DNA of 64,000 nucleotides, from positions 25,015,898 to 25,079,897 of the forward strand of contig OX155967.1 in NCBI GenBank assembly GCA_944548615.1, in the 5' to 3' direction. The notes under the pieces are model-generated. The model ran no database searches and was not told the origin of the DNA. It was given only the letters and a program-made list of their open reading frames with translations. The stretch's first letter is position 1, and every line of letters starts with the position of its first letter. Both the position numbers and the translations under genes were made by a program. The DNA is from Micropterix aruncella (lineage: Eukaryota > Arthropoda > Insecta > Lepidoptera > Micropterigidae). Positions 22,043 to 32,592 of the stretch are shown piece by piece.

Positions 22043-23845
22043 ATGTGGAACTGTTTTAATTGCAGTGCAAATTTAAGTACTTCTAAAAATTTATTGCTGC
22101 ATTTAAAATGCATACACAGCTTAGGGCCAGACTCCACGTATTGTTGCAACCAAGGAGAATGTACTAGAAAATATCAAAACATTAGAAGTTTTAGAAAGCA
22201 CTTAAATACTCATTCTTATGACACATATTGTCGTGACATTTTAACATCTAGTGTGGACAAAACGCCGGAAATGCAAAATCAATATGAAACTGATGGAGTA
22301 ATCGCTCCTGACATTGTTGCAAATTCAGAAAACCAAGATTGGCTTACTTCTTATGAACAGATTTCTTCTATCCCCCCAGAATATTCCACTTTGCTAGACA
22401 ACATTTTCGTTGCAATGTTACACAACTCTTCCTATAAATATTTAGGAAACAGCCTAATATTTCAACAACTTATCATAGAGCTGAAACATTTAGAAGAAGA
22501 AGGCATAGTTGTACAAACTCAAAACAGTAAAATCAGACTTTATTTCAAACTAGCGCTAATTTTGGGCGATAATCTGGGATTAAATACTGCACTTGGCTTT
22601 ATAAAATCGTTTTCAGGCAACTTTTACTGCAGGTTTTGTAAATGTCATAAATCTGTAATGCAGAAACAAACTAAACAGGAGGATAATATGTTACGAAATA
22701 GAGTTAACTACGAAGAAGACATACACTCTGACAATCCCTCCCTATCTGGAATATGTGAGCAAAGTATATTTAATACAATCCCTTCTTTTCATGTCACTGA
22801 AAATCTTAGCGTTGATATAATGCATGACATTTTTGAAGGTATTTGCCATTATGACTTGAGTCATATTCTTTTGCATTATATTGATAAAGTAAAAATCTTT
22901 GATATTGAAACCCTTAACAATCGTATTAATCTATTTGTTTATTCACGTTATGAGATCCGTAACTTAATAAAAGTTATTAAAAAAGAATTTCTATCAAATC
23001 GTAAGTTACGAACAAGTGCCTCAGAAATGATGACACTAGTGTATTTATTTCCTTTAATGATTGGAGACTTAATACCTAACGATGACGAAATTTGGAGCTT
23101 TTTCGTAGTACTTCTAAAAATAATAGACATTGTTTTGGCTAGAAGTGTAGATGACAAAACTATAAATCAACTGGAGTCTTTAATTGAAGAGCACCACAGT
23201 CAATACCTCAAATTATTTAAAGACACATTGAAACCTAAGCACCATTTCATGGTGCATTATCCATACATAATTAGAAATGTTGGACCTCTGAGAAATATAT
23301 GGTGCATGAGAATGGAAGCTAAACATAAGACACTGAAGCACATTGTCAACAATACAACTACTCGAAGAAATTTACCTTTAACTGTAATGGTCAAGGAACA
23401 ACTGCGTTTTGCAAATAAAATTCTTAACGAGAAAGGGTTCCCTGCTCTTTTTTCTTGCGGAAATTATGTGAATTCGATTGTTAAAAATATGTCTGAACTT
23501 CTAAAATTCGTACCTAAAAATGTTGACCTTTTCCGCGATAGAGTGCAGTGGGTCGAATACAAAGGAACTAAATACGTTTTGAACAGCATTTTAGTTTTAC
23601 CTGATGAAAATGGTTATTCTTTCCATTTAATAAAACATATAGTAGTCTGTCAAAATAAGGACATATTTTTCCTGTGTGTAAATGTACCTTGTCGAGGATT
23701 TAATGATCATTTACAGTCGTATCAAATAGATAGTGCACAAGAACATGATTGGAAATTAATAGATATAAGGAATATTTGCATATCGCCCACATTTTGCCAT
23801 ACGTTGGCAAGTGGGGATTTGTATTGCCGAATTAAATTTATGTAA
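22043..23845 (+). CDS. 600-aa transposase-like protein (tnp2/CACTA-like) with C2H2 N-terminus
   Basis: An intact ATG-to-stop frame of 600 codons. Residues 3-24 (CFNC...LLLHLKCIH) and 34-57 (CCNQGEC...SFRKHLNTH) form two C2H2-like fingers. The middle has LALILGDNLGLNTALGFIKS, FYCRFCKCHK (about 193-202) and SVDIMHDIFEGICHYDLSHI (about 257-276). The D-MHD-xEG-C pattern and the CRFC cysteines resemble the catalytic region of tnp2-type transposases (CACTA/EnSpm superfamily). Similar proteins are common as uncharacterised genes in arthropods. I assign a transposon origin by motif resemblance; the function is unproven. The C-terminal third has no motif I recognise. The stop lies just before a 504-bp palindrome. 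Confidence 0.75.
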   Translation: MWNCFNCSANLSTSKNLLLHLKCIHSLGPDSTYCCNQGECTRKYQNIRSFRKHLNTHSYDTYCRDILTSSVDKTPEMQNQYETDGVIAPDIVANSENQDWLTSYEQISSIPPEYSTLLDNIFVAMLHNSSYKYLGNSLIFQQLIIELKHLEEEGIVVQTQNSKIRLYFKLALILGDNLGLNTALGFIKSFSGNFYCRFCKCHKSVMQKQTKQEDNMLRNRVNYEEDIHSDNPSLSGICEQSIFNTIPSFHVTENLSVDIMHDIFEGICHYDLSHILLHYIDKVKIFDIETLNNRINLFVYSRYEIRNLIKVIKKEFLSNRKLRTSASEMMTLVYLFPLMIGDLIPNDDEIWSFFVVLLKIIDIVLARSVDDKTINQLESLIEEHHSQYLKLFKDTLKPKHHFMVHYPYIIRNVGPLRNIWCMRMEAKHKTLKHIVNNTTTRRNLPLTVMVKEQLRFANKILNEKGFPALFSCGNYVNSIVKNMSELLKFVPKNVDLFRDRVQWVEYKGTKYVLNSILVLPDENGYSFHLIKHIVVCQNKDIFFLCVNVPCRGFNDHLQSYQIDSAQEHDWKLIDIRNICISPTFCHTLASGDLYCRIKFM

Positions 23846-23847
23846 CC

Positions 23848-24351
23848 ATAATGTTATTAGAACAATAATTGATGTCACTAGACTTTCTCGAACTTTTACT
23901 ACCAACAGTGGACACAATATTCAAATGCATTGAGCTCATACTCCAGATAATTATTTCGATAGTTTCTTTTTTTGTGTAATACCTTATTCATCACCTGGCA
24001 TACTTCTTCATTCATCACCTGGCATACTATATTTTTTTTCACAGGATCTTACAATCATTGCTTACCTACAGTTGACAAGAATATATGGTCAATCCTACGA
24101 AGGATTGACCATACTACAAGGATTGACCATCTATTCTTGTCAACTGTAGGTAAGCAATGATTGTAAGATCCGGTGAAAAAAATATAGTATGCCAGGTGAA
24201 TGAAGAAGTTTATAAGGTATTACACAAAAAAAGAAACTATCAAAATAATTATCTGGAGTATGAGGTCAATGCATTTGAATATTTTGTCCACTGTTGGTAG
24301 TAAAAGCTCGAGAAAGTCTAGTGACATCAATTATTGTTATAATAACATTAT
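23848..24351. repeat. 504-bp palindrome (inverted repeat, arms ~245 bp)
   Basis: The left arm starts ataatgttatt and holds CACTAGACTTTCTCGA; the right arm is its near-perfect complement, ending aataacattat. The turn lies near 24095-24115, around tggtcaatcctacgaaggattgacca. Small differences between arms show some age. The left arm starts three bases after the stop codon of the transposase-like gene, so it may derive from that element's 3' end, or be an independent foldback MITE. Confidence 0.9.
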
Positions 24352-24443
24352 GGATTGGCCATCATAGTTCCATATCAGATACAGTCACCCCTCTAGGTTA
24401 GTCCAAAAACTTAAATGAAACACCGTGTAATATGACCAGTGTA

Positions 24444-25285
24444 GATACATAGTCAAATTTGTTTTTGTTGAGAATATTGTTCAAGTAAGTTGATACCTAA
24501 CGTAGCATGCCTTCTAATAGTACTTTTGTAAACTTAATAATTACCTTTCACATTAAATTCTGATTTGGTCTATTTTCTATGAATATATGTACAAAATGTT
24601 AATATAAAATGTTAAAAAGTAATATAAGAAGTGGCCTTTTTCCATTCCCCACGAAACAATATTAAGGAAATGGGTTCAGTGTTTTGATATTATAATAGCA
24701 AACAATGTGAGAGATTTTTTTATGTACCTACTTATATTTAAAGTTTGATAAATGTTAATTTGAAGTTTGAAGTTGAAGTTTGATTTTGATTTTGTTTTGA
24801 AGTTAAGTTGAAGTTGAAGTTTGGTAAATTAAGTTGAAGTTTGATAAGTAGATACATGGTCAAATTTGTTTTTGTTGAGAATATTTTTCAAGTAAGTTGA
24901 TACCTAAAGTAGCGCGCCTTCTAATAGTACTTTTGTAAAACTTAATAATTACCGTTCACATTAAATTCTGATTTGGTCTATTTTCTATGAATATATGTAA
25001 GTACCTTATGAAAAAGTAATAGCAAACAGATTTAATATAAAATGTAAAGAAGTAATATAAGAAGTGGCCTGTTTCCATTCCCCACGAAACAATATTAAGG
25101 AAATGGGTTCAGTGTTTTGATATTATAATAGCAAACAATGTGAGAGATTTTTTTATGTACCTACTTATATTTAAAGTTTGATAAATGTTAAGTTAAAGTT
25201 GAAGTTTGAAGTTGAAGTTTGATTTTGATTTTGTTTTGAAGTTAAGTTGAAGTTAAAGTTTGGTAAATTAAGTTGAAGTTTGATA
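24444..25285. repeat. 407-bp tandem duplication with GAAGTT minisatellite
   Basis: The unit starting GATACAT-GTCAAATTTG recurs at 24851, offset 407 bp, with a small insertion around 24990-25045 in the second copy. Each unit ends in an irregular run of TTGAAGTT and TTGATTTTG words. No coding content. Confidence 0.9.
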
Positions 25286-25382
25286 AATGTATATTTTTTG
25301 TGTCTATAATAAAAGTGAATAAAAAATATTTGTTTTATTTTACAGAATCGCACACATGAAACGAAGCACTATTTTAGCAATA

Positions 25383-25838
25383 CAACACAGGTTGGTTTTT
25401 CAGAAGGTTTCACCAATTTATTTTACTGAATACTATCAGGTATGTATATTAAGTAGATACAACCAAAGCATTATGGGTCACACAACAGACCTTTATTTTT
25501 AGTATTAATCAATAATACATTGAGTTTTGAATGATAAAAGTATTCAAAACTAATCTTAATTTCATCAGTCCACGAAGCACCAAGCTGAGAATTCTCAATA
25601 TTTAAACTGAGATCTCTCGAAAAGTAAATCGTCACACACTCTTTTGTGACAAGTATGACAGTTCTCAGCTTGATGCTTCGCTGGTGAAATGATGATTATG
25701 TATTATTGGTTGATGCTACAAATTAAGGTCTGGTTGTTTTAGTAATAATGCTTTGGTTGTATCTACTTAATATAACTGATAATATGCACTAAATAAATTG
25801 GTGAATACTACCAAATAAACCTGTGTTGAAATTACATA
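25383..25838. repeat. 455-bp palindrome
   Basis: Left arm CAACACAGGTT...CACCAATTTATTT...AAGTAGATACAACCAAAGCA...CGAAGCACCAAGCTGAGAA pairs with right arm TTCTCAGCTTGATGCTTCG...TGCTTTGGTTGTATCTACTT...AAATTGGTGAATA...ACCTGTGTTG. The turn is near 25610. Arms are imperfect, so it is an aged foldback element. Its right arm leads directly into the periodic array. Confidence 0.85.
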
Positions 25839-26870
25839 AATAATTTAGTGAATACTAACAAATGTATCATTTGTAGCTATTACCAAATCTACATTTATAA
25901 ATACTGCGAATCAATGTTTTGTAATAATTACAATTTAATTAGTTGATTCTAGCAAATGATACTATGTTGTATTTACGTGCACATCTTATTAAATACTACG
26001 GAGTAAATTTCCTTAAATTCACAAAATTACATTGGTAAATCCTGCAAAATTATGTTTTTTAATATTCACAATTTATTTAGTTGATCTTACGAAATAATAC
26101 ATAGTTTTATTTACGAACACTTCTCATTAAATAATACCAAGTATATTTCCTTGCCTTCACCAAACGAAATTGGTAATACTGCAAATAATATTTTGTAATA
26201 TTCGTTGATCTTACAAAATATTACATTGTTATTTTTACGTATACTTCTTATTAAAAGCTACCAAGTAAATTAAATTGCAGTTACCAAAATAAATTGGTAA
26301 ATACTGCAAATTAATGTTTTGTTATATTAATAATTTAAATAGTTGATCCTAGGAATTAATACATAGTTGTATTTACATACACTTCTTACTGAATAATACC
26401 AAATAAAATTTCATGTATTCACAAAACTAAATTCGTATTTAACTTATGATACCGTTAGCTATTACTAAATACATTTCGTAAAATCATCTAAAGTTTTAAT
26501 GTAACATTTAGCAAGACTATTCTATAAATTTAACAAAATTGTTTTGTAACATTTACTAAACCTATAAAATCATTCCAATCAGTTCAAACAATTACTTTAC
26601 TAAATTAAATTTGTCAAATCTATCAAAAGAGTTGTACTTCTTACTAAACTTTATTTGTATTTTTAATTAGAAAAGCCGGAAGAACTAGTAAAATTAACAC
26701 AAATATATCTGGTGACATTAACTTAAGTATTTGTAAGTTATACAAGAAGTGTTAGTAAACAATTTAACTAAAAATGTTTAGTAGTATCAACATTTTTCTC
26801 GATAGGACCTATATTAACATATAGGTTTTGTAAAATATGCATGGAATTTCGTAATATTAATCAATTTTTT
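25800..26870. repeat. AT-rich ~24-bp-periodic array with ~137-bp higher order
   Basis: Over 1 kb, degenerate words of the form ATTTnGT-nATACTA-CAAAT recur about every 21-28 bp. A longer unit also repeats: AAATTGGTAAATACTGCAAA followed by ATGTTTTGTAATATT, then TTGATC, then TATTTAC then CACTTCTTATTAAATA. This occurs near 25893, 26030, 26168 and 26292 (spacings roughly 137, 138, 124). After 26400 only the short period is recognisable. No coding potential. Confidence 0.7.
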
Positions 26871-26880
26871 TTTTCCGTGT

Positions 26881-27360
26881 AGGCTGCTCGAATACAGAAC
26901 TCTGTGCCTTTGCCCCTGAGACAACTTAAAAACCTGGACGGGTTTTAAAAAGTCTATTCAGAGACATTTACTTAACACATGAACCCCCCCCCCCCCCCCC
27001 CCCTTCCTGACACCCGTCTCCTAGCTTGTCTTTATATCCCATTACTGCCTTCGAAATTGAGTTGACATAATATGTCGAGTTGCCATAACATATTATGTTA
27101 TAAATTTCTGTTTTATTTTCTTTATTATGTTTATGTTTACTCTACTTTCCGAAAATTACACTTGTTATGTATTAATTTTCCATCATTTAGTCACAATAAT
27201 CCTGGCGCTATGGCCGAAAAATATTTCCACTTAGCAATGTATTCTATTGTATGTTGTATTCTATTGTATGTGCAATATAACCAATTCAATGCAATTCTAT
27301 AACCATGTTGTATTCTATTGTATGTGCAATAAAGTATTTCAAACAAACAAACAAACAAAC
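26881..27360 (+). pseudogene. CR1/Jockey-type LINE 3' end with (CAAA)n tail
   Basis: Starts with a remnant of the reverse transcriptase C-terminus (ARIQNSVPLPLRQLKNLDGF then, after a 1-bp shift, FKKSIQRHLLNT and stop), the pattern in which CR1/Jockey ORF2 proteins end. It is followed by a 3' untranslated region and a tail of CAAA repeats at about 27340-27361. A 20-bp poly-C run interrupts it at 26984-27003. Confidence 0.75.
26984..27003. repeat. Poly-C run (20 bp)
   Basis: Twenty consecutive C on the plus strand inside a LINE 3' region. It stands out in an AT-rich genome; the exact length may be a sequencing estimate. Confidence 0.95.
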
Positions 27361-27554
27361 AAAGAATCCTAGTCTTACATTCCAGCGTCTTAAATCAGTC
27401 TCGACAAAATTTTACCCCTTTGTTGCGCAGAACTTTTAATACGCTCACAGGGCGAAACGAAGCCGGGCGTTGTGATGTTTTACCGGGAGTTCAGACCTTA
27501 AGGTTTTTACACGACTGCCCAACAATAAAGCAGTGTAATGTGTTCAGGGTTCAT

Positions 27555-27662
27555 ATATGTATGTTTTTCGTTTATCTATTCCACCATAACTTCTAAGCGC
27601 TTTAACCAATTAAGAAGTGTGTGGTATTTTTAGAACCGTTATGTCATATCGAGTGTCATAGG
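27555..27662. repeat. Left half of an older repeat split by the LINE
   Basis: Reverse complement of the 3001-3100 segment (shared ATTCCACCATAACTTCTAA, then AGAAGTGTG-G, then GTCATA). It ends in ATAGG, which is repeated at 32456-32460 on the far side of the LINE. See 32461-32592 for the other half. Confidence 0.85.
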
Positions 27663-27663
27663 C

Positions 27664-28554
27664 AAACTCTCCCCTGAAAGATCACGTTCCCTAACGCCAA
27701 CCAACCACTCAGCGACTGCCACAAATATCCCCACCCCTGAAACAACTCTCAAAAATAAAACAAGTTTCTCAATCAACTCTGAAAATTTGGAGGCTTTATT
27801 AGATCTAAGATATGATGCATTTAAAAAGTCGATTCTTGAGGCACTCGAGGAACGATTTTCAGTCCAGGAAGCTAAGATAAAAGAGTTGGAAAAAAGAAAT
27901 GACGATCTGGAAAATACGGTGGAATTTTTAACGATGCAGTTTGAGGACCTCAAAAGTGGAAGAGTTAAGGAAATGGTAAGAAATTTCGATACTATTGACC
28001 AAAAAAATAAAGAGCATGAAAATAAAATACTTCTGCTGGAAAATAAGCTGGATTATCAGGAGCAGCTTCAAAAATCATGTAACATGGAGATAAGGGGTAT
28101 TCCCGAGGGGGTGAATGAAGATTTAAATAGAATTGTTGATAAGATTGCAGCGGTTGCCAAATGCAACTACAACCCCACCGATGTTTGTTCAATTTATCGC
28201 GTTCCGATCAAGAAATCTGAAACTAAACCAAAACCGATTATTGTAAAATTTATTTCAAGTGGAAAAAAGAATAACTTTATGATGAATTTTAAAAAATATA
28301 TAAGAAATTGTAAAACCAATGGCGAAACCTTGACCTTATCCGACTTGAGTTATACGGGTACTACAAACGCTCCAGTATTTATTTCCGACGAACTGACCCA
28401 GCGTTCGAGAGATTTGCTTTGGAACGCAAAACGAATTTCCAGAGAAAAATCTTACAAGTATTGCTGGGTTAATGCTGGACGAATATTTGTGAGGAAAAAC
28501 CAAGGTGATAAGGCAATTCTAATTAAAAATAATTCCACTTTTTTATCTCTATAA
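27664..28554 (+). CDS. LINE ORF1 protein, 5'-truncated
   Basis: The frame is open from the left border of the element, with no in-frame ATG before the conserved region, so I give the whole open frame. A Ser/Thr/Pro-rich start is followed by a long coiled coil (about 27835-28075; heptads in KIKELEKRNDDLENTVEFL). Next comes a region with MEIRGIPEGVNEDL and the C-terminal block PVFISDELTQRSRDLLWNAK and YKYCWVNAGRIFVRKNQGDK. That block resembles the baculovirus FP25K-type C-terminal domain that many lepidopteran LINE ORF1 proteins share. Such proteins bind the LINE RNA. No zinc finger is visible here; it may have been in the missing N-terminus. Confidence 0.8.
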   Translation, partial: KLSPERSRSLTPTNHSATATNIPTPETTLKNKTSFSINSENLEALLDLRYDAFKKSILEALEERFSVQEAKIKELEKRNDDLENTVEFLTMQFEDLKSGRVKEMVRNFDTIDQKNKEHENKILLLENKLDYQEQLQKSCNMEIRGIPEGVNEDLNRIVDKIAAVAKCNYNPTDVCSIYRVPIKKSETKPKPIIVKFISSGKKNNFMMNFKKYIRNCKTNGETLTLSDLSYTGTTNAPVFISDELTQRSRDLLWNAKRISREKSYKYCWVNAGRIFVRKNQGDKAILIKNNSTFLSL

Positions 28555-28932
28555 AACATGTACTATATTCTGGGATTTTTCTTAACGATGAATATTTTAA
28601 TGATTCTCTGAATATTTTTATGATTCTCTTAAGTTTTTACGGATCTTATATTAATAATGTATTATATTATAATATTCATATATCATTTTTACATTTTTAC
28701 GATTTTGATAAAATTTATGCCGTATACATTTTTAGCTATCTATTATTTTATCTTATTTTTGATAATTTTAATGATGTATGTGATGACGAATCAATATTTA
28801 AAATATCTATTAGCATTTATTTATTTTTAGCAATGCGCCTAAGTTTTATGTCCTTAAGACTCATAATATTATTCGATCAATATATCTTTCATTTTGCCAT
28901 TAATGTAATGATTTTTACCACAACGCATAACA

Positions 28933-31902
28933 ATGGATCATGACATGAACTTTATTAGTAATATTGATAATGATAGGCATAATACTGCGGATATAAATAT
29001 ATGCAGGAGCATCCTTTCAGAAAAAAAGGCCATAAAATTCTTAGCTATGAATATTAGAAGTTTGAACAACAATTACGATAGTCTAGTAATCTTCTTGCAA
29101 CATCTCAATGTAGACATTGATGTAATTATACTCACTGAAACTTGGAATGGTAAATTTTACAGGGAGAAGCATATTCCAGGCTATGAATCTTTTCATACCA
29201 ACTTTAATCATACTCAAAATGATGGCATTGTTTTATTTATCAAAGAAAGCTTCAGCTTCTTATCGGTACAAGAAATAGCTTTCCCTGAAGCAAATTGCTT
29301 GCAAATAAACATAGATGAAGCCACAAGTCTACTTGCTATTTATCGAAGCCCATCTATAAATAATATCAACTTCTTCCTAGAAAGCCTTAATACACTTTTA
29401 TGCGCTAATAGAAATTCTCAAAATCTGTATCTATGCGGTGACTTGAATATCTCTATAGCAGGAACTCTGCATCCACAATCTGAGGAATATCTAAACGTCC
29501 TAATGCTACATGGTCTCCGACCAGAGATAATTCATCCAACGCGCGAATATAACAATAGCAGCAGTTGCATAGATCACGTCATGGTTCGAACCAAAAACCT
29601 AATCTCGACCATTGTATACAAAAATTCAATTACAGATCACTATACAATCTTCTTTAAGTTGGCCGCTAAGGGAAGTAATAACGTTGTACATCCAAACAAG
29701 CAAATAAAGAAAATAATTAATTATGATAAAATAGTTTACGAATTCAGCCAATATGATTGGAATCAGTTATATCAGATTAGAGATGCTATCGACGCCTATA
29801 ACTTATTTTTTTCCATCTTGAGTAACATTATACAGAAACATACAACATCGAAAACTGTAATTATAAAACATAAAAATAAAAAAATTACACCGTGGATTAC
29901 TGATGGACTCCTCTTTTGTATTCACAGGCGTGATAAAATGCACGCAGCGTTAAGAAAAACACCGGACAATGCAATGCTGAGGCAGAAATACACTCGTTAT
30001 CGAAATTTATGTAATAAAATTATTAAATTGACTAAGCAGCAATACTTTAAAAAACAAATAACTGACTCAGCCGGGGACCCACGAAAAATCTGGATAAATA
30101 TAAAAGAAGCGGCGAATTATAAAAATAGAAAGGATGTAAATTTAAATAGTATTAAAATTGACAATCAAATTATTACAATGAAAGATAATCCTGAAAAGTT
30201 ACTAAATTGTACAAATAGTCACTTTTGTAATGTTGGCTCCAAATTAGCAGAAAAGTTTCGTGGGATAAATAGCTCTGTAATTACTGACCTAAGTAAATCT
30301 GATACGTTACCTGTGTCCATGTACCTAACGCCTACAAATAGAGACGAAGTTAAGAAAGTAATAGGCAGCCTTAAAAATAGGTCAGCGGTGTGGGATGATG
30401 GGGTCGGGACATGCGTATTTAAACTAGCTGAAACCTATCTCAGCCAGCCTATTGCTTTTATCATTAATGTGAGTTTTAAAAGCGGAATTTTTCCTGACAA
30501 ATTAAAAATTGCCAAAGTAATTCCAATACATAAAGGGGGAGATAAGCAGGACCTCAATAACTATCGACCTATCTCCATTTTAAACACGATCTCCAAGATC
30601 TTCGAGAAAGTTGCAAAGGCGAGACTCTATAAATTTTTAATTGAAAATAAAATACTCTCAGACAATCAGTTCGGTTTTAGGGAAGGTTTAGGGACAACAG
30701 ACGCTATAGCAGCCTTAACTGAATTTATAGTCAAAACGGTGGATAAAGGAGACAAGTGTCTAGGAGTTTTCCTTGACCTTGCAAAGGCTTTTGACTCCGT
30801 TCCTCATAATATATTATTATGCAAACTGAGCAGTGTAGGAATTAACTATACAAGTCTTAAATGGTTTGATAGTTACCTATCCAACAGGGTACAAAGTGTC
30901 ACCATCCAGGGCCTCCAGAGTAAAAGCCAGCATCTCACGTATGGTGTGCCACAGGGTAGCGTTTTGGGACCCATTTTATTCCTCGTCTACATAAATGACC
31001 TATGTCAGTTACCAGTAGGTAAAATCATCACATATGCCGATGACACTGTTATACTATTCAAGGGTTCAAACTGGGATTACACATTTGAGAAAGCAAACGA
31101 GGGCATGGAAATTGTTAAAAATTGGCTAGGAAACTTTATGTTGACGCTTAATGTTGGCAAAACCAAATACATGCCATTTAGTATAACAACCAGAGGTCAA
31201 CCCACTACTAATAAAACTATTGTAATACACGAGTGCGATAGCGTAGAGTCTTGTAACTGTCAGCCTATACAAAGAGAAATATCTTGGAAATATCTAGGCA
31301 TCACTTTAGATTGCTTTCTCCGTTGGGATTCTCATATACATAACGTGGCTACGAAGGTGCGAATCCTTGGATATGTTTTCAAAGAACTGAGGAATATTCT
31401 GGATTCCAAAACACTAAAAACTGTTTATTATGCTTTATGTGAATCGCTTATTACTTACGGCATAATTGGATGGGGTGGATGTGGTAAAACCCTGCTAGAG
31501 CCATTGCAAGTTGCGCAGAAATTTATATTAAAAATTATTCTACGTAGACCATATCGCCATCCCACTAATGAACTTTATAAGGAAGCTAAAGTTCTTGAAT
31601 GTAGGCAACTTTTTCTAAAAACTTCCCTCTTAAGGCTATTTTTGGACAGTAACTCAAATTTAGGAATAATTCAGAACCGGCGACCAACGAGACAAGTTTT
31701 AGAAAATAGCTCAATAATACCCAGAAGGAAAACATCATTTGGACAAAGACATTACTCTTTCATTGCGCCGAGATTTTACAATCTGATCCATATGGAATTA
31801 AAAATGAACTTGACATTCAGGGAATTCAAAAATAAACTAAAGAAATGGTTATCGAATCATGACAGACTAACCATACATCAAATGTTAGAAATAATAGTAT
31901 AA
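28933..31902 (+). CDS. LINE ORF2: AP endonuclease-reverse transcriptase (989 aa)
   Basis: Full-length frame. The N-terminal exonuclease/endonuclease/phosphatase domain shows N40 (AMNIRSLNNN), E69 (ILTETW), the GDLN box near 169-172, SCIDHVMV near 211-218 and SITDH near 232-236, all the catalytic stations of an APE-type nicking enzyme. The reverse transcriptase domain follows with VIPIHKGGDKQDLNNYRPIS near 535, FLDLAKAFDSVPH near 612, GVPQGSVLGPILFLVYINDL near 675 and TYADDTVILF near 700. No RNase H domain is seen. A C-terminal tail ends in FKNKLKKWL. All motifs are present and no break is seen, so the enzyme may still be active. Motifs fit the CR1/Jockey group. It starts 378 bases after the ORF1 stop. 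Confidence 0.92.
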   Translation: MDHDMNFISNIDNDRHNTADINICRSILSEKKAIKFLAMNIRSLNNNYDSLVIFLQHLNVDIDVIILTETWNGKFYREKHIPGYESFHTNFNHTQNDGIVLFIKESFSFLSVQEIAFPEANCLQINIDEATSLLAIYRSPSINNINFFLESLNTLLCANRNSQNLYLCGDLNISIAGTLHPQSEEYLNVLMLHGLRPEIIHPTREYNNSSSCIDHVMVRTKNLISTIVYKNSITDHYTIFFKLAAKGSNNVVHPNKQIKKIINYDKIVYEFSQYDWNQLYQIRDAIDAYNLFFSILSNIIQKHTTSKTVIIKHKNKKITPWITDGLLFCIHRRDKMHAALRKTPDNAMLRQKYTRYRNLCNKIIKLTKQQYFKKQITDSAGDPRKIWINIKEAANYKNRKDVNLNSIKIDNQIITMKDNPEKLLNCTNSHFCNVGSKLAEKFRGINSSVITDLSKSDTLPVSMYLTPTNRDEVKKVIGSLKNRSAVWDDGVGTCVFKLAETYLSQPIAFIINVSFKSGIFPDKLKIAKVIPIHKGGDKQDLNNYRPISILNTISKIFEKVAKARLYKFLIENKILSDNQFGFREGLGTTDAIAALTEFIVKTVDKGDKCLGVFLDLAKAFDSVPHNILLCKLSSVGINYTSLKWFDSYLSNRVQSVTIQGLQSKSQHLTYGVPQGSVLGPILFLVYINDLCQLPVGKIITYADDTVILFKGSNWDYTFEKANEGMEIVKNWLGNFMLTLNVGKTKYMPFSITTRGQPTTNKTIVIHECDSVESCNCQPIQREISWKYLGITLDCFLRWDSHIHNVATKVRILGYVFKELRNILDSKTLKTVYYALCESLITYGIIGWGGCGKTLLEPLQVAQKFILKIILRRPYRHPTNELYKEAKVLECRQLFLKTSLLRLFLDSNSNLGIIQNRRPTRQVLENSSIIPRRKTSFGQRHYSFIAPRFYNLIHMELKMNLTFREFKNKLKKWLSNHDRLTIHQMLEIIV

Positions 31903-32460
31903 TAAAACTTAGGTGCACAAATTATTAACATATTTTTAAACATATATGTTAAGTATATTTTAACATTGAACTAACTACCAAAAATTATTTGACTTTGACA
32001 ATGAAGTATACTTTTTAGACTAGGTAATTTTATATTAATAAATATTAATGACCGTTTTTTCCTTTTCTCACATATAACTTTATTTATTTTATTTAATCGA
32101 ATTTTATATGATATTTATTGCAGATTAAATAATGGAATTGCATTTTATTTATTATATTATCTTTTAATATTTTTTTATTATTATTATTTTTTTATTTTAT
32201 TCTGAAGACCACATTTTAGGGCAATTTAGTGTCATTAGCTTTTTACTAAAACTTATATATTTGTAAGCAACCAAGCAATCAAGCAATCTTGATTGTAATA
32301 TTGGAGTCCTGTCCACCCTAGAACGGGCTAGTCCCAGTTGGGTGACAGAAACAAATAAGCAAAAGGTTAAGGGTTTGCCATTCGGTTCCTGTTATTTTTA
32401 TAAGCTAATCAATGTTTCATAGTAATTAATTCTTAAATAAATAAATAAATAATAAATAGG

Positions 32461-32592
32461 GTATCTTAACTGTCTAAATACCAAGTAAGCAGTTGTCTAA
32501 ATGTCCAAATGTCAATAACTTAACATAAATATATCGTGTTTAGTGTCAAATGAAAGGTCTGAATGAGTACACTAAAGAAATATACATCTATC
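32461..32592. repeat. Right half of the repeat split by the LINE
   Basis: Reverse complement of 2873-3003: CTTAACTGTCTAAATA, GTTGTCTAAATGTCCAAATG, TTAGTGTCAAATG(A/G)AAGGTCTGA, GAGTACA. It continues from 27662 exactly when the LINE and one copy of ATAGG are removed. Confidence 0.88.

Larger units (their letters stand above)
27663..32455 (+). mobile_element. CR1/Jockey-group LINE, 4.8 kb, nearly complete
   Basis: The element is flanked by the direct repeat ATAGG (27658-27662 and 32456-32460). Uninterrupted relatives of the host repeat at 2.6-3.1 kb show what the empty site looked like, so both ends are defined. It contains ORF1, ORF2, a 3' UTR of about 550 bp and a terminal TAAATAAATAAAT tail. 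ORF1 is open from the first codon of the insert without an ATG, so the 5' UTR and probably the ORF1 start were lost by 5' truncation. ORF2 is intact. Confidence 0.88.

Noticed and set aside
23877..24328. CACTA-type terminal inverted repeats (CACTAGACTTTCTCG)
   Set aside because: The palindrome arms continue about 29 bp beyond the CACTA words on both sides, so these are not the element ends.
25346..25389. Exon-like segment between TTTTACAG and CAACACAG/GTTGGT
   Set aside because: Only about 44 bases, joins no known frame, and its right end coincides with the start of a palindrome arm.
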